Shown: positions 23,176 through 34,271, counted from the stretch's first letter. The stretch: 64,000 nucleotides of DNA from Dentipellis sp. KUC8613 (GCA_002286715.1 NSJX01000048.1:74993-138992); one strand, 5' to 3'. Notes: a model not told the origin generated them from the letters alone. Translations and numbers: made by a program.

Positions 23176-24462
23176 ATGCAGTACCTCAGAAGATCGTCTA
23201 TCGCGTTCCTTCTCAACCTCGCAGTGGCATTTGCGCTCCTCAGCAGCGTTGCGGCCGGCCCCGCGCCCATCGGCCGCTCTACGACGTCGACCGTGTACCG
23301 TTACCGTCGTCAGGCTGGCGACCCGACCAAGCAGCCCGTGACGGTGCAGACATCGCAGGTTATGCAAACGTGCGTTTATCTCCAGATTTCATGCTGTCTT
23401 GAACTGACGACTTTCCTGTGGGATGCGGATCGTAATTGGTACAGAAATCTCGGGCCTGTAACCCAGACTTGCACAATCGTCCTGTCTCCCACGAGCGACT
23501 CTAGTGGAAAACCCCTCGTCAAGGAGGTCAAGAGCTGCACATTCTCAATGGGCGCGAACAATGCGCAAGCACCGCCCGCATCCGCATCATCGGCCAGTGC
23601 AAACGCGCCCCCCGCGGCCTCCTCTTCTGCGGATTCCTCCTCAGCTTCGGTATCTGCTGCTTCTGCATCATCTGCATCAGATTCCTCAGCATCTACAAGT
23701 ACGGCTGCGAGCGCGAGTTCGTCGGCCGCGGGGAGCAGCGCATCGGGTGCGTCAAGCGCCGCTGGCTCGGCCAGTGCCGCCTCTGCGTCTGCCCCTGCGT
23801 CCGCGACTTCTGCAGCAGCTAGTGTCGCACCCCCTGAAGTCTCCGTGAACGTATGTGACACCGCAACTCTCATCTGAGCATAGCTTATGTCCGTGTTGAT
23901 TTCACAGGGCGTGTCGTCAATCCCACTCGCTAGCGTCACAGGCCTCTCATCCGCTGCTTCTGGCACTGCTACCGCTTCGTCCGCTTCAGCATCTGTTACC
24001 GGTTCAGCATCAGCATCTCCTGCGGGTGCGGCTGCATCAGATGCTAGCGGCTCGGCCACAGCGACGAGCGCAACTGCTGCAGCCGACAACGCTTCCGGAT
24101 CTGCGTCCGCCACTGCCAGTCCCGCAGCGGCATTCCAGATCCCTGGTAAGAAGCTGAGCGTGCTTCCCATCGGCTTGGGTATCTTTGCGGGTATCTCGGT
24201 TATTGCATTGATTGTGGTCGGTCTGGTCACCTACGAGAGGACGAAGTATCGCAAGGTGAGCGTCTGTCATCATTTTCCGGCGCCCACAATATTGCGCCGC
24301 GATTGCAGAGCTGTGTATTCCTGTTGCTTTCGTTTTTCCAGTTTTCGATCTCTCCGAGCGCTTTATTTCGATCAGGGATACTAACGACTCCTCTCATAGG
24401 CGTTCAGGCAGCGCAAGCTCGCAGAGCAAGGCCAATCCATGGGCTATGGTGGCATGGCGTAA
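23176..24462 (+). CDS. Ser/Ala/Thr-rich single-pass cell-surface protein
   Basis: Four exons joined by introns at about 23369-23450, 23850-23907 and 24255-24400. It begins with a clear signal peptide (MQYLRRSSIAFLLNLAVAFA..SSVAAGP). A short region with a Cys (VTQTCTIVLSP, VKSCTFSMG) is followed by a long low-complexity stalk made almost only of Ser, Ala, Thr and Pro, expected to be heavily O-mannosylated. Then come one membrane segment (VLPIGLGIFAGISVIALIVVGLV) and a short basic cytosolic tail ending GYGGMA. This is the layout of fungal Mid2/WSC-type wall-stress sensors and of other mucin-like surface proteins, but no WSC cysteine domain is visible, so I do not name it. The pyrimidine-rich promoter suggests strong expression. 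Confidence 0.75.
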
Positions 24463-26024
24463 GCGCTTCCTCCCATCATATGAAGACTCAATCTGACCCC
24501 ATGTTTGAACGCCTTCATCAACACCGCAATTTGATCGTTTCCCGCACAGCCAATCCGCCGCATAAACGTACCTATCCGTTTCGTCTTGCTGCTGCTGCTG
24601 CTGCTTCGTTCTCAAATCCCTCCCCTCCCTCCGTACCTGTGCACTGGGTCAGGGCGTTTGTTGTTTATCGTATACTTGTTTATCGTGTTTTTGCCAGGCG
24701 TCTGCAGGTGCGGACGCATCGTATGTACTTACATACCCACATCCCTCCCATATCTACTCACACCTCCCGAATTACCCTCCTCCTCTTTTCCTCTCTGCCT
24801 GGGACACGAGCCGTTGCTGCAGCTCAAGTCGAATTCTCTACGTGTACATTACCCTCGCGTCATGTTTTGGGCTATGGGCTGCCTGCTGACGGACTCTGGT
24901 GGCTTTGTGCCGTGTGTAGCAAGTGATCTGATCAGGTACGGAACTACAGTTCCATCAAGCTCGAGGGGGCGAGGTGAGTGGCTCTGACTTGATCCTGATG
25001 AATGGCACGCTGCAGTGTCTGCAGGAAAGCCCGCGGTACTTTTACCGCTTCGGGGTATCTGAGTGCGGCTTTGTCGTACGAGATCGTGGTTCACCCTTCA
25101 CGATGACCTCAGGGGTTGCTCTCATGCCAGTATCTTTGGCGTTCTCCGCATACGTGCTCCTCGGTGCGTGGGGGTGTCTTCGCAGGCTAAGGTAAGTGCC
25201 ACAATATTTCGAAGTGGGACGCCTCTCCTGCTATCTTTGGTCGGCCAAGCACTTCATCATCATCACGTACGGTGGCCATAATCTACACGCACCCGCAAGA
25301 GTAATCGGTCCCAACCTCAATTAATCGATGACCTCAGGCGTATACGGCCGCACCGGGGCCCCCACCGTCCTCTCCCGGGTGCCTCTCCTGCTCCTCCCCG
25401 ATTGCGTACCGCTCCTTCCGACTCCCGAGTTCAGATATAGCACAACTCTCCGGGTGTCGCTCCGCCCGGCACGGCCCGCAGGAGGGAGCCTGTGCTATCC
25501 TTGCCGCTTGAAACTTCGGAATCCTGACGCACAAGCGCCGGCGCGTGGTGGCCTGCAGGCGGCCCAGACCAGAACAGACTGCACCCCCGACTTCATACGC
25601 AGCGATCGGTGGGCCTGTCCTCCCGCTTCCGGCGCCTGCAGCTGGGAAGGTCGCCAGGACAAAGGGCGACGCGCGCCTTTTCCGTATTCGCGGGGTTGCA
25701 TTATAAGACGCGTGCGGGAGGGCTGGGTCCCCTGTTTTTCTCGCTGCTGACCTTCTGTGCTCGTCGCCCTACCCGCGCGGCTCCCTAGCTTGCGTCCGCG
25801 TCCCGCTATCCCATCTTCTCCCGATTCCTCGCTCTGCGCCTCCGTCTCCGCCTGCGCCGCTATCGCTATCGCACACTCATACCCGTACTCATCTGCACCC
25901 ACACTTCCACTCGGACCTCATCTCATCTGCCGTCACTTGCCCTGCGCCCACCGACCTCCCCGACGCCAGAAGCACCGAAGCCCGTCGTCATACCCACGTC
26001 TATATCCACACCCAGCTAATACCC
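24463..26024. other. Long intergenic region with CTG microsatellite
   Basis: 1.56 kb with no gene I can support. A (GCT)n trinucleotide run lies at about 24584-24604. The right third (25750-26020) is rich in C and T on the plus strand and should be the promoter and 5' leader of the J-domain gene. The GC-rich middle part (25350-25700) shows no tRNA or other RNA fold by eye. Confidence 0.5.
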
Positions 26025-26897
26025 ATGCACATGCACCTCTTCGAGACGCCCCGCCGCCCCGTCTTCGCGCGGGCCCGCGCCTCGAACCTCACCTCCGCCT
26101 CCGCGCCACCGCCCCAAAAAACACAGCTCCCCTTCGTCGTCTCGCGCCCGCACACGCCGAAGCCGCACGCGCGGCCGCCCTCGCAGGCCTCCACTAATGA
26201 AAACACACACGCAGGCGCGCACCACGAGCGCATGCGCACGTGGATGGACGGCTACGCGTGGCTCGACTCGGTCGGCGGCGACCGGCGCGCACTCAGGCTC
26301 GAGGCGCTGCGCGCGCGCGAGGAGGAGCGGCGGCGCGAGCAGCGGAGAAGGGAGGAGGCGCACCGCGCGGAGGTGCGCCGGAAGGTCGACGAGCAGCGCC
26401 GGCGCGCGGAGGAGCGCAGGCAGGAGGAGCGCAGGAAGCTCGAGGAGCGCCGCCGCCGCCAGGCGCGCGAGCGCGAGCGCGTGATGGGCATGGGCGAGCG
26501 CATGGGCCGCGACGACCGCGGCGTCGCGCAGGCGTGGGCGGTCTACGAGCAGCGCTGGGCCGAGCTCAATGCGGCCTTGGGTGCGGGCGCGCCCGACCCG
26601 CTCACGTTCGCGGGCGTGCCGTGGCCCGTGCGCGAGGCGCCGCGCCAGGCGGACGACCTGCGCCCACAGGCGATCAAGGGGTTTGTGCTTGCTGCGGCGC
26701 ACTCGCCCGGCGTGCCAAAGCGCGAGCGCATACGCCGCGCGCTGAAGCGGTGGCACCCGGACAAGTTTGCGCGCGTCGTCGACCGCGTGGAGGACGGCGA
26801 GAAGGAGGCGGTACGGGCGGCGGCAGGTGTTGTGGTCAGATGTTTGAATGATATGCTGGAGAAGGAGAATGATGCCGGCGAGAGGTGTCAGTGGTAG
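26025..26897 (+). CDS. NFKBIL1-like protein with J-domain-type HPD motif
   Basis: A single exon of 290 residues. A Pro-rich N-terminus is followed by a long, highly charged Arg/Glu helix (about residues 95-165, with repeated RREEERRR patterns) that should form a single alpha-helix or coiled coil. A compact C-terminal region has IRRALKRWHPDKF (about residues 240-255). HPD in this setting is the J-domain tripeptide, and the order of an RE-rich helix followed by ALxRWHPDKF resembles the C-terminal part of NF-kappa-B inhibitor-like 1 proteins. Conserved aromatic positions (VYEQRWAEL, FAGVPWPV) lie before it, as in that family. A link to splicing or RNA metabolism is suspected for NFKBIL1 homologues but is not shown by this sequence. 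The start at 26025 is followed by a second ATG two codons later. Confidence 0.72.
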   Translation: MHMHLFETPRRPVFARARASNLTSASAPPPQKTQLPFVVSRPHTPKPHARPPSQASTNENTHAGAHHERMRTWMDGYAWLDSVGGDRRALRLEALRAREEERRREQRRREEAHRAEVRRKVDEQRRRAEERRQEERRKLEERRRRQARERERVMGMGERMGRDDRGVAQAWAVYEQRWAELNAALGAGAPDPLTFAGVPWPVREAPRQADDLRPQAIKGFVLAAAHSPGVPKRERIRRALKRWHPDKFARVVDRVEDGEKEAVRAAAGVVVRCLNDMLEKENDAGERCQW

Positions 26898-27849
26898 GCC
26901 GGAATTGGTAAATATTGTAGCCTTGGATTCGAACCGATATGCTGTATTTGATAGCGCTCCCGTATGTATTCTACGATACCCTATAGACCTCATAGTAGTA
27001 AGTAGTAATGGACGAACCATGCACTTACATATGTATATATTCAGAATAACAAGTCGGGCACAACGCACCGTGAACAGAAGTCTGACTCGAAGGGATAGAT
27101 CAATACGCCCTTCAAGCAAGCGTCCTGATACGATCCACCTTCGCGACAATGTGGCATCTCGACTGTGATAGGAAACTGTAGGGAGCTGTCTAACATGGCA
27201 GTGCGATGGGGTGTGGTCGCTGGAGCTCTTTTCGCTGCTGGGTTCTCGTGATTCGCGATCGCGTTCCACGTAGCTCCCACCAGCATGATTTATCGTCGAC
27301 GAGCCAATAGACGTTCGTCAGCGCCTCGCCTATCAGATCTTTAGATTGCAGCGCTCATGACCGATAGTGCTGGATGGCCAGCCTATAGGGTGTGCCATAG
27401 CAAAACTCGTAGCCGCTGGGACGTCCGTCATCTTGAATTACACAACCAGGCCTTCTCTGCATGATTCGACAGTTGATGTCAGAAAAACATTGACAGATGG
27501 TATATGAGAGGGGCAACTGGCTCAAAACGTGTCGGGAAATACCATAGAGATGCGGTAGTGCCTTGAAATTATGCCAACAGTGCATTCGCGACAAGATAGA
27601 TGAAGGAAAGAAGGAAACGGAGCCGTGGGAAAGCCGACAGGGTAGTGAAATCACCATCACCGGTGTTCGATATCAAGATCTTACAGGACACCGCTGATAT
27701 AGCTTTGCGAACCAGACAAGACGACACATCCTTCTTCATTCTCTTTCCTCCTTCCCCACTCTGTACGGAGGGCCAAGAAAGAATACCCGTTATCCCAGAA
27801 GGACTATCTCTGCAATCGATACCCTGCACGAACAAAGGATTCAAACACG
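26898..27849. other. Intergenic region
   Basis: About 950 bp without a recognisable gene. Open frames on both strands (for example complement 27355-27844) overlap one another in different frames and show no domain. The right end holds the promoter of the amidohydrolase-like gene. Confidence 0.5.
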
Positions 27850-29075
27850 ATGAGCGACGACAATACCCTCACCGTTGCTGTCGAGGACCACCTCGCAGCT
27901 CCTCCTCTTTCTCCAGGTGTCGGTGCGCGCCGTAAAGGTCCCAAGACCCTCCCCCGTCTACCCTTGTCGGCGTTCAGCCCACCCAATTCGGGCGTCTCGG
28001 AGAGTTTCCCGCTCCCCCCGAGCCCTAGCACAGTGCACCCCGATCGCGTCGTCGACGCGAGCGTTTCTGTCCTCACAGAATGGAAGAAGCAGGCTGCCAG
28101 TGCGAAGGACCTCGAGGGCCGTGCCGGAGCCATTGTTGTGAAGGTCGCGACAGCCGCTGAGGTTGATGGGTATGTGGTTCTTTCTTAGTTATGCAGAGCG
28201 TGCGATGGACGTTGCGAACTGATTGATGTTGAATGGATAGGCTTGAGGCGCACGGTGTTCCTATTCTCTCTGCGCAGGTCCCCTTCAATCTCGAGGACCC
28301 TGAGCTGCCAACTCTCCCGAGTGCTAAATTCCCCGTCGGCCTGGCGACTACGTTCACCAAGCCTACTGAGGCCGCCATCAAAGGTCTCGCCGCTGCACTC
28401 AAGGCGGGACACATTGTCGACATTGATGTGCAGGTTGACGTTGCGGACGGCGATAAGGCTTGGGAAGGTCTCGAGGAATTCTTGACGAAGGCGACGGCGG
28501 ATACGGCCGGTGCGGGCACGATCGTCCTTTGTAAGTTGTCCTCGCGATCTGCTGTTCGATGATGATGGCTCACGCCCGAAATAGCGAACATTCTTCCCCC
28601 ACCCCATGATCTCGAACTCCCCATCGTCAAGTTGCTCTCGCATCCCACGTACATGTCATATCAGGCGCACGTCGCCTCATTGTCACTATTCCCCAACCTC
28701 TTCCTCAAGTTTCTCCCACCTACGTGGAATGCGCCCACCCCGCCCACGCCTCCTCCCGGCCAGGAGACCGCAGCGATCAGCAAGGAGAAGAAGGAGTGGA
28801 AGCGCAGGATCAAGATGTACCGTAAGTGCTGCATTCTTCGTGCATAAGCGCCGGAAGCTGATTCATCTTTTGCAGTCGGCCCCGCGGTGGAGGCATTCGG
28901 CTTCCAGCGCGTTCTGTTTGGCTCCTCGCCATCGCCGACGTCACACGCGTCTTCGACCCTCGGCGACTGGTACGAAATCGCGCGCGAGTCCTTCGGAGAG
29001 CTCGGCGTCGAGCAGGCAGACGTCGACGCAGTCTTCGGCGGCAACGCGTCCCGCGTCTACGCTCCTCGCCCGTAG
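27850..29075 (+). CDS. Amidohydrolase-2-like TIM-barrel protein lacking visible metal ligands
   Basis: Four exons with introns at about 28170-28240, 28532-28584 and 28822-28875. After a Pro-rich N-terminus it reads AGAIVVKVATAAEVDG, GLAAALKAGHIVDIDVQVDV, MSYQAHVASLSLFPNLFLKF and finally FGFQRVLFGSSPSPTS ... LGVEQADVDAVFGGNASRVY. The last segment is the closing signature of Amidohydrolase-2 proteins (RxLFGSDxP, then an IFGGNAxRxY end). The family is normally a metal-dependent hydrolase or decarboxylase. Here the usual early HxH pair is not seen and the aspartate expected after FGS is serine, so metal catalysis is doubtful. It may be a structural or regulatory relative. The frame is intact throughout. 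Confidence 0.6.
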
Positions 29076-29674
29076 GTTCACATTGTACATGACGGGGACT
29101 GCTCCTGCTGGCGGCGGCTGTGATACCTTATCTGTTTCAATTCGGAGGCCTGTTGTAACTCTTGTTCTCGGCTGTAGCGGTTTCGATTGTAGTTTAAAGC
29201 GGAGGTTGGTTGTGTTGTAGATGAAAATGAAGACAAGGCTTCCGTGACCCACCGTTTCTAGCCCCGACAACCTCCTCCATAATATGACCAAAGGTACATT
29301 CGAGAACTAATGGCGACGCTCGTCAATCCACGCAGTCACTGGACGTATACGCAAGGGAGTCTTCAAGCGGACTGTCGTTGACTCGTATGTCGTTGGCTGT
29401 AATTTACCCACCCTTTCTTTTACTGATACTTACCGTCGCCGTTGTGAATTGTGCGCCGCTTCGACAGCTGCAGAGCCAGGGTTTCAGATCACGGAACATC
29501 TTGAGTCATTTACCCTGCGCCTCAAGGCCTCACAGGCTTCACATGCCACTCACAGTCGGAGTTGAACTTTCTCTCAGTACTTTCCGATCCCCAATAATAT
29601 AGATCGGTGCCACACAAAGGGCAGTAACAAGGCGACTCTAGCCCTCCTGTCAACGCTGCTTCATCTGTATTCCA
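29076..29674. other. Intergenic region with promoter of orphan family copy A
   Basis: 600 bp without a gene. An AATATAGATCGG element at about 29596-29607 matches a TATATAGATCG element upstream of copy C, so it is probably the core promoter of copy A. The segment from about 29620 to 29674 resembles the upstream region of copy C and acts as the 5' leader exon. Confidence 0.5.
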
Positions 29675-29727
29675 GTAAGTGTGTACGGCCTCGTTTGCTG
29701 TTGTACTACTTACTCGCGCGGGTAGTA

Positions 29728-30362
29728 ATGGCAACGAAGATTGTCAGCGGATACGTATTCGACCCGAACGACCTCGAGCGTTTCATTCACAAGCTACTCG
29801 GAGATGACGATCCCTGGTTAGCAGAGAACAACGACACCAGCACTCATTATACCACGCTATTACAATGGATGCGGACAATTCCCAAAGAAGAACGGGTCGC
29901 TTCTGTGCAATGTAATACCGTTTCCCCTCGTATCTCCCCTCTGCATGTTGCTGACTTCATGCGTTTCTCAGTCCTGTGGACCAAATCCTCGGACATGCTG
30001 GCTTGCATCATCACAGGTATTGCTGAACATCCCAGCTGCAGGGCTCGCATCGTCGAAGATGAGAAGCAGCAGAACACGCGCGATCGATTTCTGGAGAAGG
30101 CTAACACAGCCGTCGGCGTCCCTGTCTTTGCGGCCGAACGTACGAGATACTTCAACTGCAGGCAGATATGCCTTGGGGGTTACGTGGGAGAGTACGTCTC
30201 GTCAAGTTTATCGAATTTTCTTCTTTTTTTTGACTACTTCTCAGTCGCTACTTCAGTTATGATTGGGTCCCGACGGAGGAAAAAAGAAACGAAGAGGCTG
30301 CATCTAGCTCCCCGGCTCAGACGGCCCTTGCGAAACCCACCACGAGCGCATCTATCGCCTAA
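29728..30362 (+). CDS. Orphan tandem family, copy A (subfamily 1), 173 aa
   Basis: Exons 29728-29911, 29972-30191 and 30245-30362 (184, 220 and 118 nt) give 173 residues. A 51-nt intron (29675-29725) also interrupts the leader just before the ATG. The protein starts MATKIVSGYVFDPNDLERFI. Shared family features are the HKLLGDDDPWLAEN segment, a THYTTLLQWMRTIPKEERVAS helix, LWTKSSDMLACIITGIAEHP, ARIVEDEKQQNTRDRFLEK and AAERTRYFNCR; the third exon gives RYFSYDWVPTEEK and a Ser/Ala/Thr-rich tail. No signal peptide or membrane helix is seen, and I recognise no domain. It looks cytosolic or nuclear, mostly helical, with an acidic N-terminal half. Four copies with the same intron phases lie within 7.2 kb. 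The gene model is well supported by the exact exon-length match with copy C; function unknown. Confidence 0.8.
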
Positions 30363-30727
30363 GGTATACATCATAATTTACCTGTCCTAGCTATCGCATT
30401 CCATTATCTGCATGTTGTCATGTATTTCGCTATCTTGTGGTGGAGTCTAAATTGCAAGTTCGTTTGATCCGGCGAGTGCATGCCAGTCGGAAAAATTGAG
30501 CCCAGGATCTGCTCGAACATGGCCACTCAGGCTTTACCCTGTCGCAGTGGATGCAGGAAACGGCGGTGCTTCAATTCATGAACAATAGAGAAGATATACA
30601 CGCGACTCATTGATCCAGGCCGATCACTGGCAGCCGAATTGGACGAAAGCATATTTCCTTCAGAATTACTTCGAGGACACTTACCTTCAATCCGCGGCCG
30701 CCGCGACGTCTCCATCATCTGAACACC

Positions 30728-31566
30728 AGTGAGTACGCAGTTATCCGGGCACATTGTATACCACTGACTCAATAACTCGTTGGCAGTGATAGCCAGAATC
30801 GTTAGCGGTTACGTCTTCGACTCGAGCGACCTCAAGCAGTTCATTCACAAGTTACTTGGCGACGACGATCCCTGGCTAATAGAGAACGACGGAACCACCT
30901 CTCACTACAGCATTCTAGTACAGTATTTAAAACGTCTTCCCAAAGCAGAACGGGTTGCTTCTGTACAATGTATTGCTCTTCCTTTGCGCTAGCCTATCTG
31001 CTTATCTCTGACGCTGTCGACTTCCTCAGATATGTGGTTGAAATCTGGCGACATGCTCGTCGGTGCCATCACGGGTGTCGCTGAACACCACAGCTTCAGG
31101 GCTCGTATCTCCGAAAATGAGAGGCAGCGCAAGATGCGAGACCGGTTTATCGAGAAGGTCAACGCCGCTGCAGATGCCTCTATCCTCACGCCCGAACGTA
31201 TGACGTATTTCAGCGTGCCAGACACTTGCCTTGCAGGGCCTGTGGGGGAGTACGTTTTGTAAAGTTGATTTGCATTTCCTGGTATATTGACATTCTTCAA
31301 GATGCTACTTCGAATATCCGACACATGTCACAACGGGAGGGCAAGCAGAGAAGGAGGACGAGGCCGCAGCTCAAGCGGAGGCCGAAGCTACTACCTCGGC
31401 ACGAGAGACCTCTGCGGCTTCCGCCACGAACGCCCCCACTACCCAAGATACAGACCTCGAAGCGCCAGATTTGTCGCACCTTCAGCATGTAACAAGGCAG
31501 GTGGTACAAGCACCTGCTTGCTCGAGTGTCGGCAGCCGTCACCGTATGCTCCCGCGCACAGCGTAG
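30728..31566 (+). CDS. Orphan tandem family, copy B (subfamily 2), 222 aa, start codon split by an intron
   Basis: Exon 2 opens in frame with GTG ATA GCC rather than an ATG, because the initiator is assembled by splicing. Base A30728 ends the leader exon, and TG at 30787-30788 begins the next exon after a 58-nt intron (30729-30786, GTGAGT..GGCAG). This gives MIARIVSGYVFDSSDLKQFI. Coding exons are 1+183, 220 (31030-31249) and 265 nt (31302-31566), a total divisible by three and equal to 222 residues. The first exon sum (184) equals that of A and C, and the leader intron has the same length as that of D, which supports the model. The body is close to D (MWLKSGDMLVGAITGVAEHH, RKMRDRFIEKVNAAADAS). 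The third exon starts CYFEYPTHVTTGGQ and runs into an Ala/Glu-rich helix (EKEDEAAAQAEAEATTSARE) and a longer tail than D. Function unknown. Confidence 0.75.
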
Positions 31567-31719
31567 TCATGACGACAATTCAAAAAAGTGGACTGCAGTC
31601 AAAAGATATGGGATGTACAGTTTTGTTTTACATGAAGTGAAGAGGGCTCATGCCAATGATGGACGTCGACGTCTTGGACAATAGGGAGTGATCCACATGG
31701 GTCGGACCTTTTTTTGCCA

Positions 31720-31725
31720 TATATA
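31720..31725 (+). promoter_or_regulatory. TATA-like element of orphan family copy C
   Basis: TATATA within CATATATAGATCG, 134 bp before the ATG. Related elements lie upstream of copy A (AATATAGATCGG) and copy D (CCATATATAGG), so the copies seem to have been duplicated with their promoters. Confidence 0.45.
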
Positions 31726-31853
31726 GATCGTACGGGGTTTCAAATTACAGTAAGGCTCCTCCAGACCTTCTTGCAACGCTTCATCACCCGTCTGGTCTGT
31801 ATTCTCGCGACTGTGCAAGGATCTTGAATCACCACTTGATTGAGAGAGCAGTT

Positions 31854-32460
31854 ATGGCGGCTAACATTGTCAGTGGCTACGTATTAGACCCGAAAGACCT
31901 GGAGCATTTCACTCACAGACTACTCGGAGACGACGATCCCTTGCCGGAAGAGGACAACGTCAGCAGCACTCACTATTCCATGCTGATACAATGGCTGCGT
32001 AGACGTCCCAAAGAAGAACGTGTTGCTTCTTTGCAATGTAATGCCCTTCATCCTCGCACTCCCCAGTCTGCCTGCCACTAACTTCATGCATCTCCCAGTT
32101 CTATGGTCAAAAGCCGCGGACATGCTTGCTTGCATCATCACGGGTGTTGCTGCACATCCCAGCTCCAGTGCTCGCATCGTCGAAGATGAGAAGCAGCAGA
32201 ACACGCGCAATCAATTTCTGGAGAAGGCTAACGCGTACGTCGGCGTCCCTGTCTTTGCGGCCGAACGTACGAGATACTTCAGCTGCAGGCAGATGTACCT
32301 TGGAGGTTATGTTGGAGAGTACGTCTCTTCAATCTTATCGGAATTCTTCTTTTTTTGACGACTTCTCAGTCGTTACTTCAGTTATGATTGGGTCCCGACG
32401 GAGGAGAAAGGGAACGAAGAGTCTGCATCCATCAGGAAAAGCCTCACTTGCAAATCCTAG
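31854..32460 (+). CDS. Orphan tandem family, copy C (subfamily 1), 164 aa, C-terminus rewritten by a transposon
   Basis: Exons 31854-32037, 32099-32318 and 32370-32460 (184, 220 and 91 nt) give 164 residues. The body follows copy A closely (MAANIVSGYVLDPKDLEHFT, LWSKAADMLACIITGVAAHP, AERTRYFSCRQMYLGGYVG). The third exon begins RYFSYDWVPTEEKGNEESAS and then departs from copy A; the last nine codons (IRKSLTCKS) and the stop lie inside the terminal inverted repeat of the element at 32430-34269. The normal tail, with its own TAA, is preserved in frame beyond the element at 34272-34331. Because the inserted sequence supplies an early stop, the product loses only the low-complexity tail and the folded part should be intact. 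The mRNA must now use a poly(A) site within or after the element. Function unknown. Confidence 0.78.
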
Positions 32461-34269
32461 GCTAATTTAGAACAAAGTTCTCTAACCGCGTTCTTGACCT
32501 TCTAAGGCTTCTAAGACAATTCAAATACTGCTTAGCACAGTTAGCTACGCATTAGTGAATTAGTAGTATACCATGCAAATTGAGCTAAGGTTACAAAACT
32601 ACGATGATACAACAATATGTCAAAACTACAGACTCCGAGAGAGGTTCTGCATTCGAGAATTTGATGGTTTTCGTCATAACAGAAGCAAGAATTTTCAGTA
32701 TAATTACATCTCAGTTCCAGGGCACCCGTTGCTCGCTTCGTGGGGCTGGACATTACGGTATGTTTGACGATGGCAAAAACGGAGACGGGCGTACGCATCC
32801 GGATCCGGCATTGACGAGCATTGCGTATGGGACCACCGAGAGCGTGGAAGTCACACACGCAGCTGTGGAGCAGCTCGGTGTCAGAGCGCAGACAATGCAG
32901 CCTGGTGAGTACTGCCACGGCTATTGATGTTGAGGACGTAGAGCGCACAGAGACAAGTCGCGATTGGCGTCCAAGTCGTCGTGGGTCTGGGTTTGAAATC
33001 TCGGGGTGTGCCGGCACAGCGCAAATGCGCCACGTCGTGCGTCGACTCTTTTCTTCTTGCACCCATCTGTGTCGCCCACCAGGCCTCGCAGCATTTCGCC
33101 ACTTCTTCTCGTCGTGTCTTCGCTGGCGTCAGGATAGGTATGTCCGTTTGCTTACACCCCTTCTAATTCCTCTTTACAGCACATCATTGTGACCGATACA
33201 AGGGCACGCTCCGCCGCTTTCCGCTACTTCCCTCACGCGTCCTACTTACCACGGCATCTTCAGTTCGACGCGGCGTTTGCAATGTTGCCCTCGAAGTTCT
33301 CCCTTATATGAGCAGGCCTGTGGAGACGCTGAAGAGCGAGAGGAAAAGTGTGGGCTGCGGCCTGGTGCTCTCTTACAAACTTGGCTTCGAGATATGCGTA
33401 CGGTAAGTCTCGCAGTTGTATCCTTCTCATTATCGCATAACTGCTTGCTAATGCTGAGGGCATGGTTTGCTTTGGAATAGCCTGTTGCATCAAGTTCGGC
33501 CCCGGAAATGAATTCATGAATGACTTCAGTGAGGTGCCCCCTTGTCGTGCCCGTTCACGTCGTGCCCTCGCCTCGTCGCGCCTTCTTCGCAATATCACGC
33601 CCTCGCTGTGCTCGTGCGTCCTTCTCGCTCCCTTTCCAGCCCCTGTCTCGCCTTCATGCCGTCCTCGCACTCGCTCACACTCATGCCCGCCCCCTTCTTG
33701 CGCATCTCGTACAGCCGTCGCGCCTGTCTCTTTTCGCACACCGGCGGCCAAAGTCATCTGTGCTTGCGTTTCCGCCGATATTGATCGGCCATCTGGATGC
33801 GACGATGCTCGTCGATGCGAAGACCTCAAACAGCCCACGATCGCGAAACGGTGCCATTCGGAACTTGAGTATCTATGATCACGAGGGACCCGCGTTTGTG
33901 TGGATATGCGATGCTCAGACCTTCTCGCGGACCCATCGCTCGTCGTGCCCCTAGTGCGTATCCTTGTGCACCCTGCTGTTGCGTAGTAGTATAGGATGTA
34001 TCTAGTAGGAGAAATGATGAATATAATCTATTTCCAATATGTCCTAAGTGTGAACCAATTTCAAGCAAATAGAACTGCTAATAGTATGCTAAGCCTGCGA
34101 TAATTGTACACCGAGATGTGTCTTAGCACGGGCTTTGCTCATCATTAGTGTCTAATGTAGGTCTAAATTGAAGCTTATAAGACGGGGGGTAAGCAAAACG
34201 GTCTAATTTACTAACCGATGCCAATTTGTACCAATTTGTACCAATTTGCAGGTGGGGGTTTTCCTGATG
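32430..34269. mobile_element. 1.84-kb terminal-inverted-repeat element inserted in orphan family copy C
   Basis: The left end (32430-32455) and the reverse complement of the right end (34244-34269) match at 23 of 26 positions, both starting CATCAGGAAAA and both containing TGCAAAT. The right subterminal part has three CCAATTTGYA direct repeats (34221-34250). The insertion point is proven by paralogy: copy A is continuous where copy C is interrupted. No clean target-site duplication can be read (left GCATC, right ACTCTGG), so the superfamily is unsettled; a degraded hAT-type or other non-autonomous element is likely. No transposase is recognisable. The ends are AT-rich, while the interior (about 32800-33960) is GC-rich with exon-like open segments. 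Confidence 0.75.
34221..34250 (+). repeat. Three subterminal 10-bp direct repeats of the TIR element
   Basis: CCAATTTGTA, CCAATTTGTA and CCAATTTGCA lie head to tail immediately inside the right inverted repeat. Subterminal repeats are typical transposase-binding sites in DNA transposons. Confidence 0.6.
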
Positions 34270-34271
34270 AC

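Noticed and set aside
23376..24230. A 284-codon Ala/Asp-rich minus-strand frame
   Set aside because: It is the complement of the Ser/Ala-rich stalk codons of the surface protein.
26918..26945. A GGTTCGAATCC B-box-like sequence on the minus strand
   Set aside because: No T-stem, acceptor or anticodon stem can be paired around it, so it is not a tRNA.
32430..34269. Assignment of the TIR element to the hAT superfamily
   Set aside because: The repeat start (CAGGAAAA inside CATCAGGAAAA) and subterminal repeats are suggestive, but an 8-bp target-site duplication cannot be shown and no transposase is present, so the superfamily is left open.
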